Of a DNA stretch of 64,000 nt, positions 22,943-34,700 are shown in pieces. This DNA comes from Hydrangea macrophylla. Lineage: Eukaryota; Streptophyta; Magnoliopsida; Cornales; Hydrangeaceae. The stretch's first letter is position 1. Each line of letters begins with the position of its first letter. The notes beneath the pieces were generated by a model that saw only the letters and a list, made by a program, of their open reading frames with translations, was not told the DNA's origin and ran no database searches. The stretch spans positions 114,569,251-114,633,250 of the forward strand of contig CM066984.1 of the NCBI GenBank assembly GCA_033977485.1, in the 5' to 3' direction. The position numbers and the translations under genes were made by a program.

Positions 22943-23817
22943 TTGAAGCTACGATTTCTAAATTTTCACTACATGTGACATAATAGTTTGCTATCACATG
23001 TGGTGAAAAATTAATTTAACATTTAAATTGTAAAGCATAGCATTATTTATTCCAATGTAATACGTAAATAGCATGGATACAATGAAACAATATGAATGTG
23101 AAGAGGATTCAACACAAACACTATCTCTTTACGGAGTTTGTGTAAGTGATTATGCATACTGTAATTTACACCCAAAAATATATATTTTTACATGAAATGA
23201 CCGATTATTTGGTTCAAGGTTATTTGGGTATTTGATTAAGGAATTGCTATTCCCATTCTAAATTGAACTAAAATTCCATAATACTCTTTGACATACCATG
23301 CAATATCATATAATCAATACTTTTTATTGAGTAAGAATAACAATTTCTTAAACTGAATATGATATAAATAGGTCCAATTAAAGGTGACCGATTATTCCAA
23401 GTGCTTTTTTACTCTTGGTCAATTACTCAAATCCAAAAGCTGCTCCACTATTTGTCATATGACTGCAAAATTAGCATCATTTGATAGCTATGTACCTTAA
23501 CAGTTAACAGGTCATCAAAACAGAAGAATTCAAGAGATGCCAAAAATTTCCAAAATTCCCATTTATAAGTCTTTAAGTATGGCACTATGTGCGTGTACAT
23601 ATATTTATATCTCTATAGGTATGAGCAAATGAAAAGATTACCCTCTCCCTACTAATCCCCTCCTGCTCTAAATAAAAGTTGAATTTGATTTCAGATCTTA
23701 ATTTGGTACAACTATCTCAACAATATACCCATATGTACTGGCATGGCACCTTCAATTATGCTTCAGTAGCCTTACCACAATTACCATAAGAAAGAGAGTA
23801 CGTCTATTGCTTAATAG
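22943..23817. other. Intergenic, nothing recognised
   Basis: AT-rich sequence with no reading frame of note. 22960-23000 holds a short inverted phrase (TCACTACATGTGACA and TATCACATGTGGTGA). No gene or complete repeat is seen. Confidence 0.4.
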
Positions 23818-24357
23818 CAGGGGTGTTATTTGGAATGAAAATTTTGATTATGATTCGAAAAATTCTGATTTTGGCAACAAAAATTAAATTCATAATTGCG
23901 AAATTCCAAATTTCAAAAATTCTGAAAAAAAATCGGAACGGAATCGGAATTATTTTGAGAATTCCGAAAATATGTTTTTCGAAAATTTTTCAAAAATATT
24001 TCCGAAAAAATCTAAATTTTTCCAGAAATTGGAAGAACTTATTTTTCTCACATCGAATAAGAAGAGAAATGAGAGAGTAGGAGACTCTCTATAAAAGCAT
24101 GACTTACCCTTTCAATAGTATTTGTATTCCAAAGATTTAAAAAATTATGAAAATTTTCGATTCTAATTCCAAAAATTTCCGAAGAATTATAATTTCGAAA
24201 ATTCGAAAATTCCGAAATCCCGAAATCAGAAAGAAAAATGAAATTCCGAAAAAATCGGAATGGAAATTGGAACACCTATTTAATTTCTGAAATTTTCGGA
24301 TTTTTTTTTCTTCCGAAAGAGGGTATTCCGATCCATTCCGACTGAAACACACCCCTA
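23818..24357. mobile_element. hAT-type non-autonomous element, 540 bp
   Basis: The ends are CAGGGGTGT and ACACCCCTA. The flanks CTTAATAG (23810-23817) and CTTAATAC (24358-24365) form an 8-bp TSD with one mismatch. The interior is built from short units such as AATTCCGAAAAT in both orientations, giving AT-rich frames on both strands that are not genes. Confidence 0.78.
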
Positions 24358-24505
24358 CTTAATACCTAACAAATTACAACCCACTTCTGAACATTATAAC
24401 CATGCATGCGTCAACCAATAACTAACTTTGAGTGCATTTGGCACTTTCTATTAAACATTTCGTAATATAGACTGATGCCACGTCAAGTTTTTTTTCAAAC
24501 CAATC

Positions 24506-24788
24506 AGAGCCTGTTTGGTTGTCCCTCCAATTTGAATGATTCTATTCAATTTTTGTATAGAAGTTAAAGGCAAAATCCATCGCCATGAATGAATCCATTT
24601 ACAAATATGGGAGACTTCACCATATTTCTTCTTATGATGCAATTTCTTCATTTTTCTAGAATGCAAAAATTCATGATTGCAAGCATTATTTTTCTAAATG
24701 GAACTATCAAGTTCATCATCCTTTTATGTAAAATTGTGTACGAAATATGAATGCAATTATTACATTCAAAGACAACCAAACAGGCCCT
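24506..24788. mobile_element. MITE with GCCTGTTTGGTTGTC ends
   Basis: AGAGCCTGTTTGGTTGTCC at the left is mirrored by GACAACCAAACAGGCCC at the right. The phrase GATGCCACGTCAAGTTTTTTTT occurs on the left (24475) and again past the right side (24936), hinting at an older local duplication. No coding sequence. Confidence 0.6.
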
Positions 24789-25039
24789 CAATTAATGTGG
24801 ACAATTAGATTATAAAGTCTATATTTAATTCTAAGATTTATCTTTATCACTCACATACGTTTTAAGTGGGTCTCACTAGAGAAAATTAGGTTCTTCAGAC
24901 AAAATTACCCCTCCCCTATTACACCTGACACACTGATGCCACGTCAAGTTTTTTTTTTACAAACAAAATTTTAATTTCTAATTTTTAAAACAAATTTATT
25001 TTCTTTGAATTTTTTATAAAATTTTCTTTTTTTTTTTCT

Positions 25040-25398
25040 CTGACGTCACCTTTTGAATGTTTTTAGAGACGTTTGAAATTTCTAGAGACATTTATCTCAA
25101 AATGTCTCTAAATTCTCCAAATTCAAAGACATTTTCGGAAATATTTTTACAGACTTTTTCATAAAATGTGTTTTAATTACTCGGGTTTTAGAGACTTTTT
25201 ACCCAAAATTTCTCTGAGGGAATTTCTTTGAGGGTTCAGAGACATTTTCATAAAAGTGTATCTAATTTTTTTTTTTTAAAATTTTAGAGACATTTTTCTA
25301 TAATTAAAAAAAAAAGAATAAGAAAACTTCGAGACTTTTTGTCCTGAAAATGTCTCTAAAATTTCTATTTTTAGAGACATTTCAAAAGTTTACGTCAG
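25040..25398. mobile_element. Foldback MITE rich in TGTCTC/GAGACA
   Basis: CTGACGTCACCTTTTGAATGT at 25040 is mirrored by ACATTTCAAAAGTTTACGTCAG ending about 25398. Perfect TGTCTC or GAGACA hexamers occur at 25085, 25103, 25239, 25287, 25351 and 25374, several facing each other, with more one-off variants. TGTCTC is the canonical auxin response element; any regulatory role is inference. Confidence 0.65.
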
Positions 25399-25591
25399 TC
25401 GAAAGAAAAAAAAATTGAATATTTTGTTTTAAAATGGTCGCTGACTTCAATGCAGTTAGTAAAATGGGCTTTTTTGTCCAAAAAAATAACAAGAATCTTA
25501 AAAAGTGTTGAAAAACTTTGTTGAAATAGTTAAATATTACTGGCCAGGGACCTTGACCAAGTGCCCCTTTATCATATAGTGTGTGTATATA
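25399..25591. other. Short intergenic gap
   Basis: No gene. The right end runs into a (TG)n(TA)n tract that obscures the TSD of the next element. Confidence 0.4.
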
Positions 25592-26166
25592 CAGGGCCGA
25601 TCCTTGTGTATAAAATTGTAGGCTCCTGCCTAAAACCCCCAATATTTTGGATGATTTTAGGCCCCCAATTTCAAACACTGAATAATAATTGTTAAGTCCA
25701 AAGGCCCCAAACATAACCTAAAAACCCCAAAACCTAAGGAAGTTAGCTACTTTGCGATGGACTTATCCACTTTTAGGGGCTTGGTTGGAAAAAAAAAACT
25801 ACTCATTAGGTGCACAAAACTGGTGTACTTAGTATTTTTCTTATATATAAAAAAAAATACCTTCTCAACTTTCCCAAATATAAGACTTTTCAATGTTTTT
25901 AGTCACATTCCTTACATTTTATTTATATAATTGAATATTGAAATTTATTGAGCTTACTTGCAGTTTTTTTGGGGCATATTTGTACTAAAGCACTCAAATT
26001 CTTAAGGCAGTCCCCTTTCTAAAAAAACAATTTAGGTTTCTCTAAATAGACCCAAATGGCTTTTAGGAACTACATTTTTTGATTTGATAACTGGTTCATG
26101 TTTATATATAGAGGACCTCATTTTATAAGCTCGCCTAAGGCCCCCAAAACCTCAGGGCCGACCCTG
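25592..26166. mobile_element. hAT-type non-autonomous element (CAGGGCCGA ends), 575 bp
   Basis: CAGGGCCGATCCT at the left is mirrored by CAGGGCCGACCCTG at the right. Both flanks hold TGTGTATA, consistent with an 8-bp TSD but embedded in a TG/TA microsatellite. The interior includes CTAAAACCCCCAA and GCCTAAGGCCCCCAAAACC. It is related by its ends to the element at 46795-50055. Non-coding. Confidence 0.7.
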
Positions 26167-26494
26167 TGTGTATATATATATATACATAGTGAAGGAGTTT
26201 TGACTCACGTCTTCCCAACTTCTAGTCCCATCTCCGTCCAAGTTGTCAATTGCAACTTCGAGTTTTAAAAGCACCAACAAGATTGACAGTGACATTTTAA
26301 CAACCACAACCAACTTGGACAAGCTATCGGACTTCTTAATGGAGGTGTGGGTATGAAATTTTCACGGATGATGTAAATGGGTTGGAATGACGAATCTCAA
26401 GTAATTTGATGAACTGTATCCATAGCTTGGCGTGGGTTCAACTTCTACCGTTCACTTGCCTCCTTAACTTATGGGGGGTGTGTGTTGTGGGATC

Positions 26495-27882
26495 TGTTAG
26501 AATAACTAGTCTAGGTTTATTTTGTCTAGGTTCAATGTATGCATAGTTGCTCTCTTTCTTAATTAGGTTCATCTCTCCTTATTAGGATCATCTCTAGGCT
26601 TATATAAAGACACCTTATTGTAATGTTTTATATATCAACTCAATACAATCTTTTTTCCATTCTCTCTTACTCTTTATAATCTCTAACATGGTATCCGAGC
26701 TATAAGCTCTTTGATCTTAGCTACAACTCTATCGTATTCCGCCACCATCGGCGGGTACTTTAGCCAAGATAAATCATACCTTCCACTCTATCCGCTACAA
26801 TCCAACCAACCAAACAAGACCTTCATTGATTCATCATCTCACTGACCCACATCAGATTCATCCTCATCAATTTGCCCTCATCAATCATCATCCTCATTTT
26901 AATGTCGTCATCACCATCATCTGGCTCACCAAACCATCACTGAACTTGCCTCTATCCCTAACACCCCACCACTGCTACCACTCCAAAGGGCCCCCATCAT
27001 CACTGACCATCTCTCATCTTGCCACATTACCAGTCAAATTAACCAAGCCGTAATATCTACCCAAACCCAAATCAAGCAACCAAATTCTAAGATCCTATAT
27101 CTACCCAAATTTGTCAGACCGTATTACGCCCAAATGAACACGCCCAGTCCACCACCTAATATCTAACATACCTCACCAACCGGCCTCTCTATTGGACCTC
27201 CCGATCGGCCGGATCTCTAGCTACCTCACCAACCGGCCTCTCTATTGGACCTCCCGATTGGCCGGATCTCAACCTCATCAACCGGCCTCTTTATTGGACC
27301 TCCGATTGGTCGGATCTCAACCTCATCAATTGGCCTCTCTATCGAACCTCTCGAATGGCCGGAGGTCTACCTTACCAAGCAACCTCTCTATCGGTCCTTT
27401 CGATTGGCCGAATCTCAACCTCATCAACTTAGCCTCTATCGAACTTCTGATCGACCGGATTTCACACTGCCTGGCCTCTTCCTCCATCGGACCTCTGACC
27501 GACCTGACCTTAATCACCACCCAAACACCCATCCACATACTCTGTTAGACCTCTACAGCCGGATCATCAACCGCACCATTCGGGTCACTCCGTTGTTCTT
27601 CACAAAGGCTCTATCTCTAAGACGACTCCAGGATTCAGTTTCCAAACTCAAGTTGTTTCCATTTTCCAAGGGGCTATTAGAATACCTAGTCTAGATACAT
27701 TTTGTCTAGGTTCAATATACCCCTAATTCTACTTCTAATTGTTCTCTTTCTTAATTAGGTTTATCTCTCTTTATTTGGATCATCTCTAGACCTATATAAA
27801 GGCACCTTATTGTAATGTGTTATATATCAACTCAATACAATCTTTTTCCAATATTCTCTCTCACTCCTTATAATTTCTAACA
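26495..27882 (+). mobile_element. Short non-autonomous LTR element carrying a minisatellite
   Basis: LTRs at 26495-26688 and 27675-27882 are collinear (TTAGAATA...CTAGTCTAG, TATATAAAG, CAACTCAATACAATC, TTTCTAACA). A primer-binding site, TGGTATCCGAGC (26689-26700), follows the 5' LTR and a purine tract, CCAAGGGG, precedes the 3' LTR. The flanks GGATC and TGATC give a TSD with one mismatch. The 986-bp interior has no pol domain. LTRs of about 200 bp with a short interior resemble TRIM elements. The LTRs are clearly diverged (roughly a tenth of positions by eye), so this is older than the neighbouring young elements. Confidence 0.85.
27179..27520. repeat. Minisatellite, about 49-bp unit, roughly seven copies
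   Basis: Units begin CCGGCCTCTCTATTGGACCT and continue CCCGATTGGCCGGATCTCAA and CCTCATCAA. The first two or three are near-identical; the later ones decay. Because the unit is not a strict multiple of three, the open frames it creates in several phases (27192-27548, 27245-27694) are by-products. Confidence 0.8.
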
Positions 27883-28051
27883 TGATCGATGCACGTGCCC
27901 GAATTTGCCCAGTGTCCTTCTTTGATAAACATTAACGATTATTATATCTAAAAATGACAGTAAATCCGAGCTGCAAAACATAAGTTATGAGATTATGATT
28001 AATCCCGTCTCCCAAGAAGACATTTAACAACCGCTTAGAGAGTGAGGGAAA

Positions 28052-28526
28052 TGTTGGATCTCTAATCTATAAAATCGTAGAACCCTAGAGTAGTAAAATC
28101 ACAGCCCTATGATCGTATCATGTTAGATTATTAAGGGTATAATATAGTAGAATACATACCTGTATCCATTGTGGCAATTAGCAAACCTTAGGAGAACGAT
28201 GATGATCAGTTAGGTCTTCCTCAGTTAAATCTCTTGAGTTCTTTAATGGGTTCCTTCTCTAGATGGGATAGAAGAAGAAGCTGTATATTGATTTGACATA
28301 TTGGGGACCATAACTTATATGTCTTTATATACTGATATGTTAGGGTTCCCATTATTCCTAACAGGGTCAGTATTTGGTATCCACTCATTAAACCTATACC
28401 CAGTAGAAGTCCATGGGCTTCCTACAATTAGACCATATAATATAAGCTCATTTAATTAATAGCCCTTATAATATAATTGATATTAATATGTTGCCCACTC
28501 TTATTAGGAAATATAATTTCCTAACA
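28052..28526 (-). repeat. 3' LTR of the antisense Copia element
   Basis: Begins TGTTGGATCTC and ends CCTAACA on the plus strand. It is the downstream LTR of the minus-strand element. The sequence just inside it (TCTTCCACTTGGG) is a weak polypurine tract on the minus strand. Confidence 0.9.
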
Positions 28527-29071
28527 ATCTTCCACTTGGGCTACATATGATTCTTGAAACAATTATATTACATGTTCCTTAGACGCGCACCTGTGCTATT
28601 TATCTTTGGACTTCACTTTAGTTTCAATCTGGTCCATTTCCTATATTAATATGGGATCAAGGCGGCTTTCATCACACAAAATCATAACTAGACCTTCAAT
28701 GATCACCATACCAACACATTCAATGACATAGATCAAGTATGGATGAGTAGCATGAAAATTACATGCAATGTGATCTCAACATGCCTATTTCCAACTGGTC
28801 CAACTTTAGTCTTCATTGAGATTAATCCGCAATAATGCAAAACCGCATTTAGAAAATAGTTAGATTCAGAGATAAACTTTAAACCATCAACTTTATTCTG
28901 CAGAAAATAAAACCATAAATGTCAAAAATAGAACATCCAAAGTTAACTCCCACTAAACCAAAGTATCGTTAGACAACCTAACACCCATATGAGCAGTGTG
29001 CTCGTGAAAGACCTTGGGAGGTAATCCCTTGGTCAACGGATCCGCAATCATGGAGTTTGTACCTATATGTT

Positions 29072-29840
29072 CTATCGAACTTTGACCACTCTGAACTCTT
29101 TCCTTAACAACCAGAAATTTTTATTGTCATAATATATCTTTAATGGCCTTTCAATGCCATCTACCACACGCAGCCCTGTGACACAGTTTCGCAACCATAT
29201 CCCATGATTGGATGCCTCATAACAGGCTATGAACTCCGCAGCCATGGTTAAAGAAGCTGTGAGTGTCTGCTTAGCACTCTTCCAAGATATAGCTCCTCCA
29301 GCCAGCATATAAATATAGCCTGACGTGGATCGCTTACTATCTTGGCATCCAGCAAAATCCAAATCAGAATACCCAATGATCTCCAAAAAACTGATCTCCG
29401 ATACGTGAGCATGTAGTCATTTGTTCTCTGTAAATATTGCATAACCCATTTGGCTGCTTTCCAATGATCCATTCGTGGATTACCCAAATATCTGCCCAAT
29501 ACTCCCACTGAACTTGTGATATACACAGTCATCAACCACATTCGCCTCAAAACCATACAAGGTGATTACTTGATGAAACTTGTGATATGATTGACGGGAA
29601 GCCTGCTTGAGACCATAGATGGATTTCTTTAATTTGTAGACCATAGACTTTGGATCTCCGCATACAAAGTTTTCTGGCTGAACCATATAAATCATCTCAC
29701 TAATGTTTCCATCGAAAAACGCTATCTTAACATCCATCTGATGTAGCTCTAAATCAAAATGAGCCACGAGTGCCATTATTGTCCTAAAAGAGTCTTTCGA
29801 TGAAACCGGAGAGAAAGTCTCTTTATAATCTATGCCTTCC
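29072..29840 (-). pseudogene. Copia reverse transcriptase C-half and RNase H, broken
   Basis: Reading the minus strand from 29840: GIDYKETFSPV, then LHQMDVKIAFFDGNI, then KKSIYGLKQASRQ (RT), then SGYIYMLAGGAISWKSAKQT and FIACYEASNHGIWLRN (RNase H). Frames change between 29776-29480, 29556-29248 and 29386-29072, so the protein is interrupted by at least two frameshifts. The YVDD catalytic box region is lost or unreadable. The 5' half of this RT lies at 36917-37586, separated by the nested insertion. In Copia these domains copy element RNA to DNA. Confidence 0.85.
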
Positions 29841-30355
29841 TGTCATGCCCGTTCTAGAATTTCATAGTTTAATCATGAATGATATGAAATTTTATGAATT
29901 ATCATTAATATATGATTATTGAGGATAAGTGGTTGACTGTGGTCAACGGTAAGGTGTCAGTAAGGACACGAGAACATGGAAGTTCATATTGCATGGGCAT
30001 GACTAATTGACATTTATATGATTTAAATGTTATTTGACTTTATCTGGTACTTGTTGAATAGTAATTTTTTTCTGTGTTGTGGGAATTCTAGTAATCTTTG
30101 ATATCATTATATCATTTTTGAGAACTGTGGTGAGAACGTGAGTGATACGTTAATTAAAAAGGTAGGTTGCGTAGAGATTCCACAGAATATAGTTTTCGGA
30201 CATTATTTTGGACCCAAACGAAACCTAGTCGAAAACTTTTGAAATTTATAGTTTTCACTCGTAAAGTTATAAAATAGACGTGTGCGAAGTTTCATGGGTG
30301 AATGAGAAGTGTTGAGAAACTTGCGGGGAGGTAAACACAATTTCCGAGAAATTTG

Positions 30356-30366
30356 CCTATAAATAG
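30356..30366 (+). promoter_or_regulatory. TATA box of the solo LTR
   Basis: CCTATAAATAG, about 515 bp into the LTR, followed within 50 bp by a purine-rich stretch as expected of a U3/R boundary. The downstream phrase GAGGTAAG at 30515-30522 could be a splice donor. Function is inferred from position only. Confidence 0.5.
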
Positions 30367-31404
30367 AAGTGGATGAGATTTCATTCTCATCCACAATTTT
30401 TATAAATATCTAGAGAGAGGAGAGAGAAAGGAGATTTGGTTGCTCCGGGCTTTGCAACGCCGATCGACGACCGTTCGTCTGTCAGATTTTCTCCAGATTT
30501 CAGATTTGAACTCGTGGAGGTAAGATCTACGTTTTGATACCACTTAGGTCATGTTTGGCCAATTTTTGTAAAGATCTTAATTTTAGACTTTTGGGAAAAA
30601 CAGGTATAAACTTGTAGGAATTGTCTCAAATTCGAAATCCGATGTTTATTTAGCCTCCTAGTCGATCCTTCAAAGTTTGGGAGAAATCGCACGAGGTATG
30701 AAGTTCTAACTTGTGAAATATAGGGAAATACATGTTTTAGCTTTCGATGACGAAATTGTGATCCGGGTGAAATCCATGTGTTAATTATAGGCCTGTTAAT
30801 TATGCACGCGCTAAATTGTGAAAAGCGTGTCTAAATTTACGCGAGCACGTTGAGTTGTCTATGTGGGTCAAAGGGGAGTCTTATACAAATTCATGCCGGA
30901 GTAAGCTTCTCGATGTTTGAGAATTTTAGTAGCGACGGCTACTGTGCATGGTTGATAGACTTGGACTTGCCATGGCACTTGTGGATACAATGGTTGATAG
31001 ACTTGGACTTGCCATTGGTATCGCGGTTTAAGGCTTGGACTTGCCGCTACCGGATGAATGCGTATTTTTCTCCCTAGAGACTATTGATATGACTTATGAG
31101 ATTAAAGCATGTTTTATCATATATTGCATATGTTGGAACTTGTACGCTCAGCATATAGCTGAGCAGTGGAGATGTACTCCATTGCAGGTAAAAAGAAAGA
31201 CAAGAAGAAGCATGATGAGTGAGGACGTTAAAGAATATCGGGGAAATCACTTGTATATGTTTTTGTTTAAATCCTAAAACTTGTGTAAGGATTTGAGTTT
31301 TCGTAATATGTTGTAATTTAATCCGAACTTAGATTTGGTACTTGTAATCCCTAGTAAACGCTCTTGTATTCGTGTTTTAAATGATGTAATAGAGTGGTTA
31401 TATG

Positions 31405-31663
31405 TGTTAAGTAATTACACAAGTTACCCTGCTGTAGTGTATAATACTCTGATGTACAATCATTAGTGAGCTACTAGGAGAAGCAATTCTGTTTTGAGAA
31501 GTAGTTGAGTTGTGCTTCTCTACTTTTCTGTTTTCTTTTCTGTTTTTCTGTTGTAACTGTTTCTCTCTCTCTCTCTCTCTTTCTCTCTCACTCTCTGTAT
31601 AAATCATTATCTGTATCTTCTCTTTGATTAATGAAAAATGTTAAAGCATTCTTAGTTTCTACA
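31405..31663 (+). repeat. 5' LTR of the young Copia element
   Basis: 259 bp, TGTTAAG...TTCTACA. It contains a (TC)n tract near 31561-31581, eight bases shorter than in the 3' LTR, and a TATA-like TGTATAAATC near 31597. Confidence 0.95.
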
Positions 31664-31675
31664 TGGTATCAGAGC
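31664..31675 (+). other. Primer-binding site, initiator tRNA-Met type
   Basis: TGGTATCAGAGC begins at the base after the 5' LTR. This is the standard primer site of plant Copia elements. Confidence 0.9.
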
Positions 31676-31735
31676 CGTAAGTTCCTACCTATTGAAATCT
31701 CAAATTTTTTTTTTTTTTCCCCTTCCTTGCCATCA

Positions 31736-34700
31736 ATGGCGATATTACATGTTCTTAATCTCCCTTCGAGTCTTGTTTTCTTTGTTTCCAACCTTAATTC
31801 TCTGGTTAACATCAAATTAGATCAAGAAAACTATATGGTCTGGAAATTGCAGATGCGTAATGCTTTAAGAGCAAATCAATTACTTGATTTCGTTGAAGGA
31901 TTGATTCCAAAACCTACTGCTCAGATCTCAGACGTCTCCGGTCAGATTTGTTCAAATCCAGCTGTGATTGAGTGGATGAATATCGATTCTCAATTGGTTA
32001 GTTGCCTCAATGCCACAATATCTCCTTCGATTCTACCTCAAATAATTGGATATGAACATGCATCTGAGATCTGGGCTTATCTTGAAAATCGATATGTATC
32101 ACATTCAAGATCTCATGTTCATGAGATCAAACTAAAGTTGCTGAATGCTTCAAAAGAAGGCTCCACGGACTCATATCTTGATTTTATCAAGAACTGTGCT
32201 GATAAATTGACTGCTGCTGGATCATCTGTAAGTGATGAGGATTTAATTTTGTACACAATCAATGGTCTATCGAATGAATATTCTTCTTTGAAAACCTATC
32301 TGAGAACTAATACCAAATCACTGACTTTGAGTGATTTACATGCTTTATTGAGATCTGAAGAATCTCACATGCATAGAGAACTGAAAACTCCAAGTCAGGT
32401 TACCACAGCTTTTTCTTCCATGTCTTTTCACAATAGTTCTAATTCTTTCAAATCATTTAACAATCAGTCTGTCAAACCATGGAGTCAGAACTCGAATCAA
32501 TTTTTCCAAAGAGGGGGAAGACATAGGGGAGGTTTTAGAGGTGGAGGTAGACAAAATAACTCAGGAAGATTTAATTCTCACAAAGTCCAATGTCAAATCT
32601 ATGGAAAGAATAATCATACTGCATCTGAGTGTTATCATCGCTTCAATCACTCCTACCAACCCATGAATTCTTTAAATCCACCTCAAGCTCACATTGCTAT
32701 CCCTAATTGTCAGTTCTCCAGAGATGATGGACAATCTCTTCCATTACTACCCACTCCTAATTCTTCAAATTTTTCATCTAATGTTTCCTTCCCACCCTCC
32801 ACTTCTTTTTCTCCATCTGTTCCTGTTCCTTTTTCTTCAAATACTTCTTCACCAGCAGTACCTCTTCAAGAACAGTGGTATATTGATCCATCTAATAATC
32901 TTAATTCTTCTTGTCCTGATAATTCACTTGTTCAACATCAGGCATTCTTAGCCACTAATTCTACCAAAACTTCTGATTCCACACAGTGGTTTTTAGATAC
33001 TGGTGCTACCAATCATCTAGCCAACAATCTGAGTTCTCTCAATATTCATCAGTCCTACAGAGGTCCTAATTCAGTCTCAGTGGGTAATGGACAATCCATA
33101 CCTATCCAAAATGCTGGAGATGGTCTTCTACCAACTCCTCAAGGCCCCTTGTCTCTTTCTCAAATATTGCATGTCCCAGATATCAGTCATAATCTGCTCT
33201 CAGTTTATCAACTTGCCAAAGATAACAATTGTAGAGTTATCTTTGACTCTGATGGTTTTGTTGTTCAAGACAAACTTACCAATCAAGTTCTTATTCAGGG
33301 ACCATCCAATCAAGGTCTTTACCCCTTTCCCTCCTCTTTCAAATCTACTTCTCATTCTTCCTCTTTAACTGCACTAGTCTCCGTACCAACTCAGCAATGG
33401 CATCTGAGACTTGGTCACCCATCCTCTAAAATTTTGAATTTTGTGTCTTCAAAATATGCCCTACCTTGTTCCCAATATATCCTTTCCCTTTGTCACCCAT
33501 GTCTTAAATCCAAGAGTCACAAGCTACCCTTCCCTAGATCCAATTCTACATCTACCTCTCCTCTTCAACTTACCACACTGATGTTTGGGGTCCTACCCAA
33601 AGTACTTCTGTTTCTGGTTTTAGATTCTATTTTATTCTTATTGATGATTTCTCTCGGTTTACCTGGGTTTATCCTCTTCATCAAAAGTCAGAAGTCTTCA
33701 GAGTCTTTGTTCAATTTAAAGCTATGGTTGAGAATCAATTCACTACTACCATCAAAGTTATCAGATCAGACAATGGTGGTGAATTTGTCAACACTGTTAT
33801 GACTAATTTTCTTCATACTCATGGCATTATTCATCAAAGGACTTGTCCTCACACTCCTGAACAAAATGGAGTAAGTGAAAGAAAGCATAGGCATGTAGTT
33901 GAGACTACATTGACCTTATTAACTCACTCTTCAATGCCTTCTAAATATTGGGTTGATGCTCTTCTCACTGCTACATTTCTAATCAATAGGTTACCATCCC
34001 CTACTTTACAATTCAAGTCTCCATATGAAATCTTGTTTCATTTAGCCCCTGATTACACCAATTTCAAAGTCTTTGGATGCACTTGTTTTCCTTGGTTGTT
34101 ACCATACAGACAATCTAAACTTGATTCTAAATCCAAACCTTGTGCATTTTTGGGTTACTCTTCTGATACAAAAGGATATAGGTGCCTAGACATCCAGACA
34201 GGACAAGTGTTTGTCTCAAGACATGTGCATTTTATTGAAACTAAATTTCCTTTCTCTCATCCCTCTTCCTCTCCTTCATCCTCATCTTCTTTCTCTTCTA
34301 CATATCAACTACTATCTGAGAATCTTGTGTTAAACAGTATGTCATCCTCTCTTTCTTCTTCTCATCTTCCATCAACCTCTATCCCTGAGTCTTCATCTAA
34401 TACATCCCAAGTTCTTCCCACAAGTTCTGTTTCTCCTTCCTCATCAGCAAATACTCATACTATGGTCACCAGGTCCAAACAAGGTATTTCCAAGCCAAGA
34501 GTCCCTTTTAGTCCATCTGCTCATGTAGCTATTGATAATACTTCCTCTTCTATAGAACCCACTAATTTTCAAAATGCCTATAAGTCTTCTATTTGGAGAC
34601 AAGCTATGTCAGAAGAGTTCAATGCTCTCTTGCATCAACAGACCTGGACATTGGTTCCCACACCTCTTAATAAACCTGTGATAGGCTGTAAATGGGTTTT

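Noticed and set aside
27192..27694. Overlapping 118- and 149-codon frames
   Set aside because: They are produced by the 49-bp minisatellite inside a non-autonomous LTR element and occur in two phases at once.
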